The translations under genes were made by a program, and so were the position numbers. A stretch of DNA of 64,000 nucleotides from Vibrio neonatus (lineage in GTDB: Bacteria; Pseudomonadota; Gammaproteobacteria; Enterobacterales; Vibrionaceae), in NCBI RefSeq assembly GCF_024346975.1, contig NZ_AP024886.1:248001-312000 (forward strand). Direction: 5' to 3'. The notes beneath the pieces are model-generated. The model was given only the letters and a program-made list of their open reading frames with translations, ran no database searches and was not told where the DNA came from. Of the stretch, positions 47,307 to 56,607 are shown one piece after another; positions within the stretch are counted from its first letter, which is position 1; each line of letters starts with the position of its first letter.

Positions 47307-48122
47307 ATGATGCAAAGACAAGCAAATTATGTAGGGCGTGTAACCCTAGTTGGAGCAGGCCCTGGTGACCCAGATCTTCTCACAGTAAAAGCATACCGAG
47401 CGATCACCCAAGCTCAATTTATTATGTATGACAATCTGGTCAGCGAACAAATTAGAGCCTTGTTTCCTAAAAATGCAAAGACCGTTTTTGTCGGCAAAGC
47501 AAAGGGCAAACACAGTGCGACTCAGCCAGATATTAATGATTTGCTATTGGATGCAGCCTTAAAAGGTGAGCACGTTTGCCGAGTGAAAGGCGGTGACTCG
47601 TTTGTGTTTGGTCGTGGCGGTGAAGAGATGCTAATGCTGGCCAAGCAAGGTGTCGAAGTGGATGTTATTCCCGGTATTACTGCCGCGTCGGGCTGTACTA
47701 GCTATGCCAATATTCCTTTAACGCATCGCGGTTTGGCGCAAGGCTGTACTTTTATTACCGCGCATGCAGATAAGAAGTTAGATATTAATTGGGATGCTTT
47801 GGCGCAGCTCAAGCAAACCTTGGTTTTTTATATGGGCCTAAGTAAAACCGATATGTTGATGGAAAAACTGGTGTCGGGCGGGATGAGTAAAGAAACGCCG
47901 GTTGCTTTCATTGAAAACGGTTGTACCCCTAAGCAGCGCGTACATATTGGCAAACTGGATCAGCTCACCGCACTTAAAACTCAACATCAAATTCAATCCC
48001 CAGCGCTGATTGTGGTGGGTGAAGTCGTGTCTATTGCAGAGCAGATGAATTGGCTTAGCCAGCTGACTCAGCACCAGTTACAGCAAACTAAACGCAAACA
48101 AGTGTTGCCATTGACGGCGTAA
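47307..48122 (+). CDS. cobA: Uroporphyrinogen-III C-methyltransferase (siroheme synthesis)
   Basis: I choose ATG 47307, because GAGGAG lies 4-9 nt upstream; 271 aa. SUMT signatures are VTLVGAGPGDPDLLTVKAYRAI, the YDNLVS segment, RVKGGDSFVFGRGGEEM, VIPGITAASGCTSYANIPLTHRG and TLVFYMGLSKT. It makes precorrin-2 for siroheme, the cofactor of NirB, encoded 46 bp downstream. It lacks the CysG dehydrogenase/ferrochelatase half, so those steps are encoded elsewhere. It leads the nitrite-assimilation operon. Confidence 0.92.
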   Translation: MMQRQANYVGRVTLVGAGPGDPDLLTVKAYRAITQAQFIMYDNLVSEQIRALFPKNAKTVFVGKAKGKHSATQPDINDLLLDAALKGEHVCRVKGGDSFVFGRGGEEMLMLAKQGVEVDVIPGITAASGCTSYANIPLTHRGLAQGCTFITAHADKKLDINWDALAQLKQTLVFYMGLSKTDMLMEKLVSGGMSKETPVAFIENGCTPKQRVHIGKLDQLTALKTQHQIQSPALIVVGEVVSIAEQMNWLSQLTQHQLQQTKRKQVLPLTA

Positions 48123-48168
48123 CCTCGCGCTCAAGTGAGATAAATTTAGATTTCAAGGAATGAAAATT

Positions 48169-50742
48169 ATGAATAAGCAAAGAGTAGTCGTTGTTGGTAA
48201 CGGAATGGTTGGCCACAAATATATCGAAAACTTGTTACAGCAAAAAAACGATGATTTGGACATCATTACCTTTTCCGAAGAGCCACGTCTTGCCTATGAC
48301 CGCGTGCATCTTACTTCTTATTTTACCGGCAATGGCGCGCAAGAGTTGATGCTTGCTGACGAAGGGTACTACAACGAAAACGGGGTTAAATTTGTCGTCA
48401 GTGACAAGGTGGTAAAGCTTGATACGCAAGCTAAGCAAGTCATCACTGAGAGCGGCCGAGTTGAGCCTTATGACACCTTAGTGCTGGCGACAGGTTCTTA
48501 CCCATTTGTGCCACCGATTCCAGGTAACGACAGTGAACACTGTCATGTATACCGCACTTTAGAAGATCTAGATGCTATTGAAGAGTCGAGCAAGTTAAGT
48601 CAAAGCGGCGTGGTCGTGGGTGGTGGTTTGCTCGGGCTTGAAGCGGCCAATGCTATTAAAGAGCTTGGACTACAAACACATGTTGTTGAATTTGCTCCAA
48701 GATTGATGGCAGTGCAGTTAGACGCTGGCGGCGGCGCACTGCTGCGCAGAAAAATCGAATCGTTAGGCGTTTCGGTGCACACCGAAAAAGCCACCACTGA
48801 AATTGTGGCAGGAGAAAACGCCCGTTATCGTATGAATTTTGCCGATGGTACGCATCTAGAAACCGACATGATTGTGTTTTCGGCAGGTATTCGTCCGCAA
48901 GACGAATTGGCAAGACAAGCCGATATTGAAATTGGCGAACGTGGCGGGATAGTGATTGATGATTACTGCCAAACCAGTGCTAAAGATGTGTATGCAGTAG
49001 GTGAATGTGCCTTGTGGGATGGCAAGATTTTTGGTTTGGTCGCACCGGGTTATCAAATGGCGAAAGTGGCTGCTCAGCATTTATTACAAGATGAGAAAGA
49101 GGCTGATAGCACAGCATTTACTGGCGCGGATATGAGCACCAAGTTGAAATTACTGGGCGTAGATGTAGCCAGTATTGGTGAGGTGCACGACCAAACTGAA
49201 GGCGCTCAGTCGTACACCTTTAGTGATGAAATCGATCAAATATATAAGCGTTTAATTGTCTCTGAGGATGGCTCAAAGATCATTGGCGCAGTGCTGGTGG
49301 GCGATGCTGAGGCGTATGGCACGCTATTGCAGATGAAACAAAATGATATGCCTTTGCCTGCCAATCCATCGGTATTGATTTTACCCAATGTCGCGGGCGA
49401 AGAGTCTGCGGGAATGGGCGTGGATGCCTTGCCTGATAGCGCGGTGATTTGTTCGTGTTTTGATGTCACCAAAGGCGATATCAAGCAGGCGGTGCAGGCG
49501 GGTTGTAACACTATGGCTTCGCTTAAAGAAACCACCAATGCCTCAACAGGTTGTGGTGGTTGTAGTGCACTGGCAAAACAAGTGTTAGATGCAGAACTGC
49601 TGAGCTTAGGTGTGGAAGTGAATAACGACCTTTGTGAGCACTTTGCCTATTCGCGTCAAGAGCTTAGCGACATTGTTCGAGTCAATCAGATCAAAACCTT
49701 TGAACAGCTTTTAGCCCAGTATGGCAAAGGCCATGGCTGTGAAGTGTGTAAGCCAACCGTGGGCTCAATATTAGCCTCGTTTTGGAATGACTATATTTTG
49801 CAAAACGAGCATATGGAGCTGCAAGACACCAATGATATCTACCTAGGCAATATGCAAAAAGACGGTACTTATTCAGTGGTGCCACGCATTGCTGGAGGAG
49901 AGATCACTCCAGATCGCTTAATTGTGTTGGGACAAGTGGCAAAAGAGTTTGATTTGTACACCAAGATCACCGGTGGTCAACGTGTGGATCTATTTGGTGC
50001 GCAGCTCAATGATTTACCGATTATTTGGCAAAAACTGGTAGATGCTGGCTTTGAAACCGGACATGCCTACGGAAAATCCGTACGTACTGTGAAGTCTTGT
50101 GTAGGTAGCACTTGGTGTCGTTATGGCGTGGGCGACAGTGTACGTTTAGCCATTGATGTAGAGAACCGCTACAAAGGCCTGCGCTCTCCTCACAAAATCA
50201 AATTTGCGGTCTCTGGCTGCACCCGAGAATGTGCTGAGGCTCAGTCTAAAGATGTCGGCATCATAGCCACCGAAAACGGCTGGAACTTGTATGTGTGTGG
50301 TAATGGAGGCATGCGTCCGCGTCATGCTGACTTACTGGCGACCGATTTAGACGAAGCCACCCTGATTCAATATATCGACCGCATGTTGATGTTTTATATT
50401 CGCACCGCTGATCGCTTGCAACGTACTTCGGTATGGATGGAAAACCTTGAAGGCGGTTTAGATTACCTAAGAGAAGTAGTTGTTGACGACAAACTGGGCC
50501 TTGCAGCAGAGCTTGAAAAAGAGATGGCAAACACTATCGATCAGTACCAATGTGAGTGGAAAACCACTTTGCAGTCTCCAGAAAAACTGAAGCGATTTAG
50601 CCATTTTATCAATAGTGAGCAACGCGATGACACGCTGAGCTTTGTGTCGGAACGTGAGCAGCGATTCCCTAGTAGCACTGTTGATTCCTCATCCAATACC
50701 CAAAGTAGTGAACAAATTATCGATGTGGTTGAGGTGAACTAG
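48169..50742 (+). CDS. nirB: Nitrite reductase (NADH) large subunit
   Basis: 857 aa from ATG 48169 (AAGGAA upstream). The N-terminal FAD/NAD module has VVVGNGMVGHKYIENLL and VVVGGGLLGLEAANAIKELG. BFD-type cysteine clusters follow at about 435-545 (CSCFDVTKGDIKQAV, TGCGGCSALAKQVLD, GHGCEVCKPTVGSILASFW). The siroheme/4Fe-4S half has SCVGSTWCRYGVGDSVRLA and AVSGCTRECAEAQSKDVG. It reduces nitrite to ammonium with NirD. Second gene of the operon. Confidence 0.96.
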   Translation: MNKQRVVVVGNGMVGHKYIENLLQQKNDDLDIITFSEEPRLAYDRVHLTSYFTGNGAQELMLADEGYYNENGVKFVVSDKVVKLDTQAKQVITESGRVEPYDTLVLATGSYPFVPPIPGNDSEHCHVYRTLEDLDAIEESSKLSQSGVVVGGGLLGLEAANAIKELGLQTHVVEFAPRLMAVQLDAGGGALLRRKIESLGVSVHTEKATTEIVAGENARYRMNFADGTHLETDMIVFSAGIRPQDELARQADIEIGERGGIVIDDYCQTSAKDVYAVGECALWDGKIFGLVAPGYQMAKVAAQHLLQDEKEADSTAFTGADMSTKLKLLGVDVASIGEVHDQTEGAQSYTFSDEIDQIYKRLIVSEDGSKIIGAVLVGDAEAYGTLLQMKQNDMPLPANPSVLILPNVAGEESAGMGVDALPDSAVICSCFDVTKGDIKQAVQAGCNTMASLKETTNASTGCGGCSALAKQVLDAELLSLGVEVNNDLCEHFAYSRQELSDIVRVNQIKTFEQLLAQYGKGHGCEVCKPTVGSILASFWNDYILQNEHMELQDTNDIYLGNMQKDGTYSVVPRIAGGEITPDRLIVLGQVAKEFDLYTKITGGQRVDLFGAQLNDLPIIWQKLVDAGFETGHAYGKSVRTVKSCVGSTWCRYGVGDSVRLAIDVENRYKGLRSPHKIKFAVSGCTRECAEAQSKDVGIIATENGWNLYVCGNGGMRPRHADLLATDLDEATLIQYIDRMLMFYIRTADRLQRTSVWMENLEGGLDYLREVVVDDKLGLAAELEKEMANTIDQYQCEWKTTLQSPEKLKRFSHFINSEQRDDTLSFVSEREQRFPSSTVDSSSNTQSSEQIIDVVEVN

Positions 50743-50805
50743 TGGCTAAAACCGACAATATAAATTTATGCGAAATAGACGTCATTTTTATCAAGGAGAG
50801 AGAAT

Positions 50806-51150
50806 ATGAATAATTGGCAAACGATCTGCGATATACAAGATATCGCACCTAATGTCGGAGTCTGTGCTCTTGTTAATGGCAGACAGATAGCGGTATTTAA
50901 TTATCAGCGCACCAACACGCTGTACGCTATTTCAAACTATGACCCAATTGGTAAAGCGCAAGTGCTTTCACGAGGCATCATAGGCTGCTTTGAAGGTGAG
51001 CCTTGCGTGGCGTCTCCTTTGTACAAACAGCACTTCAATTTGCAGACGGGGCAATGCATTGAAAAACCAGAATGCACGATAAAAACCTACCCAGTGCGTC
51101 TCATTGATGGAGCAATTCAAATTCAGGTCAGTGAAGCGGTGGCGGCGTAA
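50806..51150 (+). CDS. nirD: Nitrite reductase (NADH) small subunit
   Basis: 114 aa. The Rieske-like fold appears as WQTICDIQDIAPNVGVCALVNGRQIAVFNYQRTNTLYAISNYDP, then SRGIIGCFEGEPCVASPLYKQHFNLQTGQCIEKPE, which is typical NirD and lacks the full Rieske Cys/His set. AAGGAGAG precedes ATG 50806. Its stop codon overlaps the start of a short frame (51150-51233) of 27 codons that has no known product. Confidence 0.93.
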   Translation: MNNWQTICDIQDIAPNVGVCALVNGRQIAVFNYQRTNTLYAISNYDPIGKAQVLSRGIIGCFEGEPCVASPLYKQHFNLQTGQCIEKPECTIKTYPVRLIDGAIQIQVSEAVAA

Positions 51151-51233
51151 TGCCTGTCACTGCAGCGCCTTTCATTGTAATGAACGGCGAGCAAGTAAAT
51201 TTTTCACCATTTAAGCAGGAAGCTGTCGCTTAA
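51150..51233 (+). CDS. Possible 27-aa microprotein coupled to nirD
   Basis: The nirD stop TAA shares its last A with ATG 51150, a TAATG coupling geometry. The frame encodes MPVTAAPFIVMNGEQVNFSP and seven more residues, then stops at 51233. It has no ribosome site of its own. It may be a degenerate remnant or chance; no family is recognised. Confidence 0.22.
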   Translation: MPVTAAPFIVMNGEQVNFSPFKQEAVA

Positions 51234-51261
51234 ATTAAGCAACAAAAAAAGGATTTATATT

Positions 51262-52731
51262 ATGGATAACAGTAAATTTTCTCTGTTTTCGTTTAGCGGA
51301 AAAATGAAAGTCTTACATTTAAGTTGGATGGCTTTTTTTATTACCTTTGTGGTTTGGTTTAACTTTGCACCTTTATTGCAAATGGTAAAAGAGACACTAG
51401 GGCTGAGTACTCAAGAGATCAAAACCTTATTGATTTTAAACGTCGCCCTAACTATACCGGCGCGTGTGGTTATCGGTATGCTAACCGATAGGTTTGGCCC
51501 AAGATTGGTCTATTCAGCGCTACTGGCGGTGTGTTCCATCCCGTGTTTTATGTTTGCCTTTGCCGACTCCTTTATACAGGCTGCAATTGCCCGTTTCTTA
51601 CTCGGCTTTATTGGTGCAGGCTTTGTGGTTGGTATTCGCCTAGTCTCAGAATGGTTCCCGCACAATGAGTTGGGTACCGCTGAAGGCATATATGGCGGCT
51701 GGGGTAACTTTGGTTCTGCCGCTGCGGCATTTACTCTACCGACAATCGCTATCTTGTTTGGCGGTGATGAAGGTTGGCGCTACGCGGTAGCAATTACAGG
51801 CCTAATGAGCTTAGTGTTCTCAGTTATCTTTTATCGTTCAGTTTCCGATACACCAAAAGGCTCAACTTACTTTAAACCTAAGCATGTGACCGCGATGGAA
51901 GTGACTTCAAAAGGCGACTTCTTCTTCCTATTGATCATGAAAATCCCAATGTATGCGGTGTTAGGTTTATTGGCATGGAAACTGTCTCCTAGCGGCATCG
52001 GTATGCTGTCAGACTTTATTGTAAACTGCATCTATGCAGGCTTGGCGGCGCTTTATTTGTTGGAAGTGAGCCAAGTATGGAAAGTCAATAAAACCGTATT
52101 TGAAAAGCCTGTAGAAGAGATCCACCAATATAAATTCAAGCAAGTAGCGGTGCTGAACGTGCTGTATTTTGCAACTTTTGGTTCTGAGTTAGCCGTGGTT
52201 TCTATGCTGCCGCTATTCTTTGCTGAAACCTTTGAACTGACTCCGGTACTTGCCGGTATGGTGGCATCGGCGTATGCCTTTATGAACTTAATGTCGCGTC
52301 CAGGTGGCGGTTGGATTTCCGATAAATTTGGTCGTAAACCAACATTATTAATCCTTACAGCAGGTCTTGCGGTTGGGTACTTCTTGATGGGGCAAGTGGG
52401 CAGTCACTGGCCAGTATGGCTTGCAGTAGCCGCGGCTATGCTATGTTCATTCTTTGTACAAGCGGGTGAAGGTGCAGTGTTTGCAACGGTTCCTCTAATT
52501 AAACGCAGAATGACAGGTCAGATTGCCGGTATGACAGGCGCGTACGGTAATGTGGGCGCGGTGACTTATTTAACCATTCTCTCTTTTGTTGATTATCAAA
52601 CCTTCTTCTACGTGATTGCGGCAACGGCGGTACTAGGCTTTGTAACTTTGATTTTCATGGAAGAGCCGACTGGTAAGATTGCTGAGGTGAATAAGGACGG
52701 TAGTGTGACCTTAATTGACGTCTCTAACTAG
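51262..52731 (+). CDS. MFS nitrate/nitrite transporter (NarK/NasF type)
   Basis: 489 aa with about 12 membrane helices. NarK-family signatures are FNFAPLLQMVKETLGLS, RVVIGMLTDRFGPRLVYS, GAGFVVGIRLVSEWFPHNELGTAEGIYGGWGNFGSAAAAF and the second nitrate-signature region FVQAGEGAVFATVPLIKRRMTGQIAGMTGAYGNVGAVTY. AAAAAAGGATT precedes ATG 51262. It imports nitrate for the NasA-NirBD assimilation pathway. Regulation is probably shared with the nirBD operon. Confidence 0.92.
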   Translation: MDNSKFSLFSFSGKMKVLHLSWMAFFITFVVWFNFAPLLQMVKETLGLSTQEIKTLLILNVALTIPARVVIGMLTDRFGPRLVYSALLAVCSIPCFMFAFADSFIQAAIARFLLGFIGAGFVVGIRLVSEWFPHNELGTAEGIYGGWGNFGSAAAAFTLPTIAILFGGDEGWRYAVAITGLMSLVFSVIFYRSVSDTPKGSTYFKPKHVTAMEVTSKGDFFFLLIMKIPMYAVLGLLAWKLSPSGIGMLSDFIVNCIYAGLAALYLLEVSQVWKVNKTVFEKPVEEIHQYKFKQVAVLNVLYFATFGSELAVVSMLPLFFAETFELTPVLAGMVASAYAFMNLMSRPGGGWISDKFGRKPTLLILTAGLAVGYFLMGQVGSHWPVWLAVAAAMLCSFFVQAGEGAVFATVPLIKRRMTGQIAGMTGAYGNVGAVTYLTILSFVDYQTFFYVIAATAVLGFVTLIFMEEPTGKIAEVNKDGSVTLIDVSN

Positions 52732-52839
52732 ACAGGAATCTAACTAGGTAGGAAAGAGTTCAATCTTGGTGGATAGCGGCTATATTTTAACGCATGCTTT
52801 CACATCAAGGTTGGGCTCAATGCGAATAAGTGATTATTG

Positions 52840-54570
52840 ATGAATATGCCAATCTCTACACTTAAATTACAACATGCAGGGACGTCGTTAGTCGGCGCTC
52901 GCACGCAAAATCAGGACGCTATTTTATTAAAGATTCCTGACCGCGCTGACGAACTCACCCACAAGGGAATCGTGGCCTGTATTGCCGACGGCGTGAGTTG
53001 TAGTGATCACAGTCAAAGAGCGAGTCATACCGCCGTGGTGCAGTTTGTGAATGATTATTTCGCTACCCCAAGTAGTTGGAGTATCAAACATTCAGCAGGC
53101 AAAATCTTAACGGCTATTAATACGTGGCTGTATGAAGAAGGGAGCAAGCAAGCACTAACTCACAACGGATTAGTGACAACCTTTAGCTGTGTAGTCATTA
53201 AATCCAATACCGCTCATCTTTTCCATGTAGGGGACACGCGTATTCATTTGTTCAGAGATGGACAACTGCAACTTCTCACCAAAGATCACCAAAGAACCAA
53301 CTTAGCCAATCACGCATACCTGACCCGAGCTTTAGGCATGGATTCTAACCTTGATGTGGACTACCAGAAGGTGAGTTTACAAAAAGGAGATAGATTTATC
53401 CTTACCTCAGATGGGGTACATGATACTATTGATATCAGTCCCTTAGCCAGTTCGAGTCAATATACACCACAAGAAATCTGTGACTTACTTTGTTACGACG
53501 CCTTTGAGCAAGGCAGCCAAGATAACTTAAGTGCATTGGTGTTCGATGTGAAAGATTTACCTGCGCACACCTTACCGGAACATCAGTTTTCTATGCTGGC
53601 ACGCTCGATTCCTCCTGTTTTGCAAGAGGGCAATAAACTCGATCAATTTCGAGTGCTTAAGGTGTTGTACTCAGGTTCGCGTAGTCATGTGTATTTGGTT
53701 GAAGACGAATTGACGAGCAAGCGACGAGTATTAAAAGCGCCCTCTGAGCACTATCGCGATGATCTTGATTATCTAAAAGCTTTTGCCAATGAGCAGTGGG
53801 TGGGGACTCAGCTCAAGAATACGCGAGTGATGCGGGTTTATCCAAGCCCCAACGACAGTCGTTTTGTCTATCAAATATGTGAGTATATTCAGGGGATTAC
53901 CTTGCGCCAGTGGATGTACGATAATCCGAAAGCAAGCTTACAAGAAACCCGCACTCTGTTAGATGAGATTATCAAAGCACTGCGAGTTTTCCAGCGTGCA
54001 GATATGGTGCACCGAGATCTTAAGCCAGAAAACATCATGATTACCCCCGCAGCCGAGGTGAAAATTATTGATTTTGGCGCGGTAAAAGTTAAAGGGCTAG
54101 AAGAAATTACGCCCGAATCCCGAGATTCTACCCCTTTGGGCGCAGTCAATTACATTGCTCCTGAATATATTGATTCGGGTAAAGCGAGCATAGTGTCAGA
54201 TCTGTTTTCAGTGGCGGTGATTGGTTTTGAAATGCTAACCGGTGAGTTGCCTTATAAACCCACCACCAGTCAAAACTTACAAGCGGCAAGGCACACCAAA
54301 TGGGAATATCGTTCTTTAGCTGATTATCGAAAGGACATTCCATCTTGGGTCGACTTAGTGTTTCGTAAAGCCACTCATCACCTTCCCCATCGACGTTATC
54401 AAGTGCTTGGTGATTTTATTGCCGACTTGTATATGCCTAACAGTGTGTTGCAAAAAGAGTTAAAAGATAGCCCACTAATAAAGAGAAACCCGCTGCTGTT
54501 TTGGAAAACCATCGCTTTGTTAGCAACGGTGGTGGCAGTAGCGGAAACACTGTGGCTGATTTCTAACTAG
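52840..54570 (+). CDS. Bifunctional PP2C phosphatase / Ser-Thr kinase, membrane-anchored
   Basis: 576 aa from ATG 52840 (a TTG just upstream is less likely). The N-terminal PP2C domain has GARTQNQDAILL, VACIADGVSCSD, LFHVGDTRIHLF, ILTSDGVHD and DNLSALV, with the metal Asp residues in place. The kinase domain runs from about residue 265: SGSRSHVYLV P-loop, RRVLKAP with the Lys, MVHRDLKPENIMI, IIDFGAVKVKG and GAVNYIAPEY. A C-terminal helix (LLFWKTIALLATVVAVAETLWLI) anchors it. Its place after the nitrate transporter is shared with some Pseudomonas and Vibrio genomes; its target is unknown. Confidence 0.9.
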   Translation: MNMPISTLKLQHAGTSLVGARTQNQDAILLKIPDRADELTHKGIVACIADGVSCSDHSQRASHTAVVQFVNDYFATPSSWSIKHSAGKILTAINTWLYEEGSKQALTHNGLVTTFSCVVIKSNTAHLFHVGDTRIHLFRDGQLQLLTKDHQRTNLANHAYLTRALGMDSNLDVDYQKVSLQKGDRFILTSDGVHDTIDISPLASSSQYTPQEICDLLCYDAFEQGSQDNLSALVFDVKDLPAHTLPEHQFSMLARSIPPVLQEGNKLDQFRVLKVLYSGSRSHVYLVEDELTSKRRVLKAPSEHYRDDLDYLKAFANEQWVGTQLKNTRVMRVYPSPNDSRFVYQICEYIQGITLRQWMYDNPKASLQETRTLLDEIIKALRVFQRADMVHRDLKPENIMITPAAEVKIIDFGAVKVKGLEEITPESRDSTPLGAVNYIAPEYIDSGKASIVSDLFSVAVIGFEMLTGELPYKPTTSQNLQAARHTKWEYRSLADYRKDIPSWVDLVFRKATHHLPHRRYQVLGDFIADLYMPNSVLQKELKDSPLIKRNPLLFWKTIALLATVVAVAETLWLISN

Positions 54571-54580
54571 CATAAAAAAA

Positions 54581-54601
54581 TGACCGCTCAAAGAGCGGTC
54601 A
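54581..54601. terminator. Terminator after the kinase gene
   Basis: TGACCGCTC (54581-54589) pairs exactly with GAGCGGTCA (54593-54601), a 3-nt loop. A-run upstream, so it may also stop the opposite strand. Confidence 0.75.
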
Positions 54602-54631
54602 TCATGTTGATAGAGGTTATTGGTGTTGGGA

Positions 54632-55582
54632 TTATTGACCTGCGATGGTGATGATTTGTCCCAAGTGATAATCTAATGTCCTAATGTCATTTTGATTTTT
54701 ATCTACTTTACCCATATCAGCGGTTAAGCTTATGTGGATATCCGACGCTTTGTTGACATATTCTAATAAATTAATAGGAAGGCTACTTTTCGTATTTGTA
54801 TATTCGTCTTTTAATTTCTCAATAATTGGGTCTGACATGTACAAAGTAGTAGTTACAGTTCCATATATATCTCCCGATTTCGGAAGTGAAACATTGATAT
54901 TAGATGAACTATAAATTTTTCCATTTGTACCATTCAATCTCAATTCGTTTGCAAGTGATAATTTATTGGTTGTCACGTCATATAGTTTATCAATTACAAG
55001 CTTTTGTTGTATTGGGATATAGGTCATTTTTGTTAAATAATCACCGCTTTGAATAGTATAAGCAATTAGGCTTTGACCATTATCTGTAACTACAGAAGTT
55101 TTACAAGATGAAATAGCAAAAGCCAACTCTTTATCATCTGTCTTACAAAGATCATAAATATCATCTGCGGTAAATCCTGCATCTTGAAATACTGCTGTAA
55201 TTTGTGGGTGAGCAGCTATCCACTTGTTTCTAGCTGGAGTTTCTGGTTTTTTCTTTGCTAATGAAACGGTTTCCTCATGCGTCTTTTGTTTATTTTGACT
55301 TATATTATATAGAGGTTTGGTATATTTACTGCTTTGATAGGATATCTTAGGTTTAACAACCTCCTCGCTAGTTTGTTTTTCATGCGTTGGAACACTAATA
55401 CTATCTTTGCTTTTCTGCGATGTTGAGGCGTCAGTATGATCTATAATTTGCTGGATATTATTATCACTAGAGTTTAACCCTTCATTTATAGCTTTCGAGA
55501 TATCATGGTCACTAGAGCTTGAACCGCCACAGCCTGTCAGAAGTACAGGTGTTAAAGCTAATGCAAATAAAGTGTATTTCAT
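54632..55582 (-). CDS. Lipoprotein of unknown function
   Basis: 316 aa with a lipobox (LALTPVLLTGCGGSS), so it is probably lipid-anchored. Residues 20-115 are low complexity, Ser/Asn/Lys rich. The remainder (from about 120) looks globular: KWIAAHPQITAVFQDAGFTADDIYDLCKTDDKELAFAISSCK. The two Cys there could pair. The gene is AT-rich compared with its neighbours, suggesting acquisition. I do not recognise a family. It is alone, starting at ATG 55582. Confidence 0.55.
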   Translation of the reverse strand: MKYTLFALALTPVLLTGCGGSSSSDHDISKAINEGLNSSDNNIQQIIDHTDASTSQKSKDSISVPTHEKQTSEEVVKPKISYQSSKYTKPLYNISQNKQKTHEETVSLAKKKPETPARNKWIAAHPQITAVFQDAGFTADDIYDLCKTDDKELAFAISSCKTSVVTDNGQSLIAYTIQSGDYLTKMTYIPIQQKLVIDKLYDVTTNKLSLANELRLNGTNGKIYSSSNINVSLPKSGDIYGTVTTTLYMSDPIIEKLKDEYTNTKSSLPINLLEYVNKASDIHISLTADMGKVDKNQNDIRTLDYHLGQIITIAGQ

Positions 55583-55892
55583 GTTGTCTGCCTTTAAAAA
55601 TTCTCAGTGTCTATACAAGACGACCTTTCTTTGTAGAGAGAATAATCTTCATACAGAGAAAAAACATGAACACTTGTTTTGATAGTGTGCCACTTTTAGG
55701 TTGAATTTTAAGCAGTAGTAAAAGGAAATGATGGCAATATAATGCCGAAAGTATCAATTGAAGCCAGAAGATACCTATAAAGTACAATGCATAAGGTAAA
55801 ATTTAAAATAGTAAAAAGTAGAATAAGGTGAGGTTAACGGCGAGGTGGCTATTTGAGTGAGATCTTATATTTAATATTTAGTGATTAGACGA

Positions 55893-55924
55893 AACAAGGA
55901 GTACAACTAGATTACACTCCTTGT
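55893..55924 (-). terminator. Hairpin beyond the DUF302 gene
   Basis: AACAAGGAGT (55893-55902) pairs exactly with ACTCCTTGTT (55915-55924). It lies 12 bp from the DUF302 stop. Confidence 0.55.
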
Positions 55925-55936
55925 TCGCGGAGCAAA

Positions 55937-56407
55937 TTATGGTTGAGTGGCTTTGGTTGCAAACATATTCAGCGCTTTACTTATTTTGCCGATGACTTCA
56001 TCGCAACCCATGATGTTGTGTCGCGCTTTTAAGTAGTTGGGGTCGTTGTAAGTTAGCCAAACCAAACCATGCTCATCTTCCGAAATAAGCGCTTTTTGTG
56101 GTAGGTCGATAGCCGCGCTTTGCTGGCAGACCATTAGCGGAGAACCTACCTTGGGATTGCCAAATAACACAAGTTCGGTCGGGCGCAGCGTTATGCCGAC
56201 GTTTCCGGCTGCTTCAGAATGCTTAATTCGTGCAAAGGTGGTCATGCCTTTTTCTTTGAGGGCATCAACCAATCTATCGGCAGTAGTGGTAACGTCGTAA
56301 TGACTTTTCATTGAGATAAGTCCATTATCTATTGGCACTTGATTACTTGCGTGTGCAGTAAAGCTGATTAAAAGCATCGCACAAAGGCTAAGTATTACTT
56401 TTTTCAT
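55937..56407 (-). CDS. DUF302 domain periplasmic protein
   Basis: From ATG 56407, the start with AAGG 8 nt upstream, 156 aa. It has a signal peptide (KKVILSLCAMLLISFTAHA). DUF302 features are SHYDVTTTADRLVDALKEKGMTTFARIKHSEAAGNVG and LRPTELVLFGNPKVGSPLMVCQQSAAIDLPQKALISED. The family binds small ligands of unknown type and is common in marine and nitrogen- or sulfur-cycling bacteria. Single gene. Confidence 0.82.
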   Translation of the reverse strand: MKKVILSLCAMLLISFTAHASNQVPIDNGLISMKSHYDVTTTADRLVDALKEKGMTTFARIKHSEAAGNVGITLRPTELVLFGNPKVGSPLMVCQQSAAIDLPQKALISEDEHGLVWLTYNDPNYLKARHNIMGCDEVIGKISKALNMFATKATQP

Positions 56408-56607
56408 AGTCATTGCCTTATCCATTAATTAAGGTAATTAGTTCAATAATTTAACTCGCATACGATAGTAATTATTGAGTAGACGACAAGTTAAGTAAAG
56501 AAAGTGTGGCGCTAAATGTTAATAATGTAAATGTCGACGGCAGAGTTTGTGGTTTACTCACGAATGTGTATTTTAACTAAAGCAGTTTGATTAAGCGGAA
56601 GGTTTCG

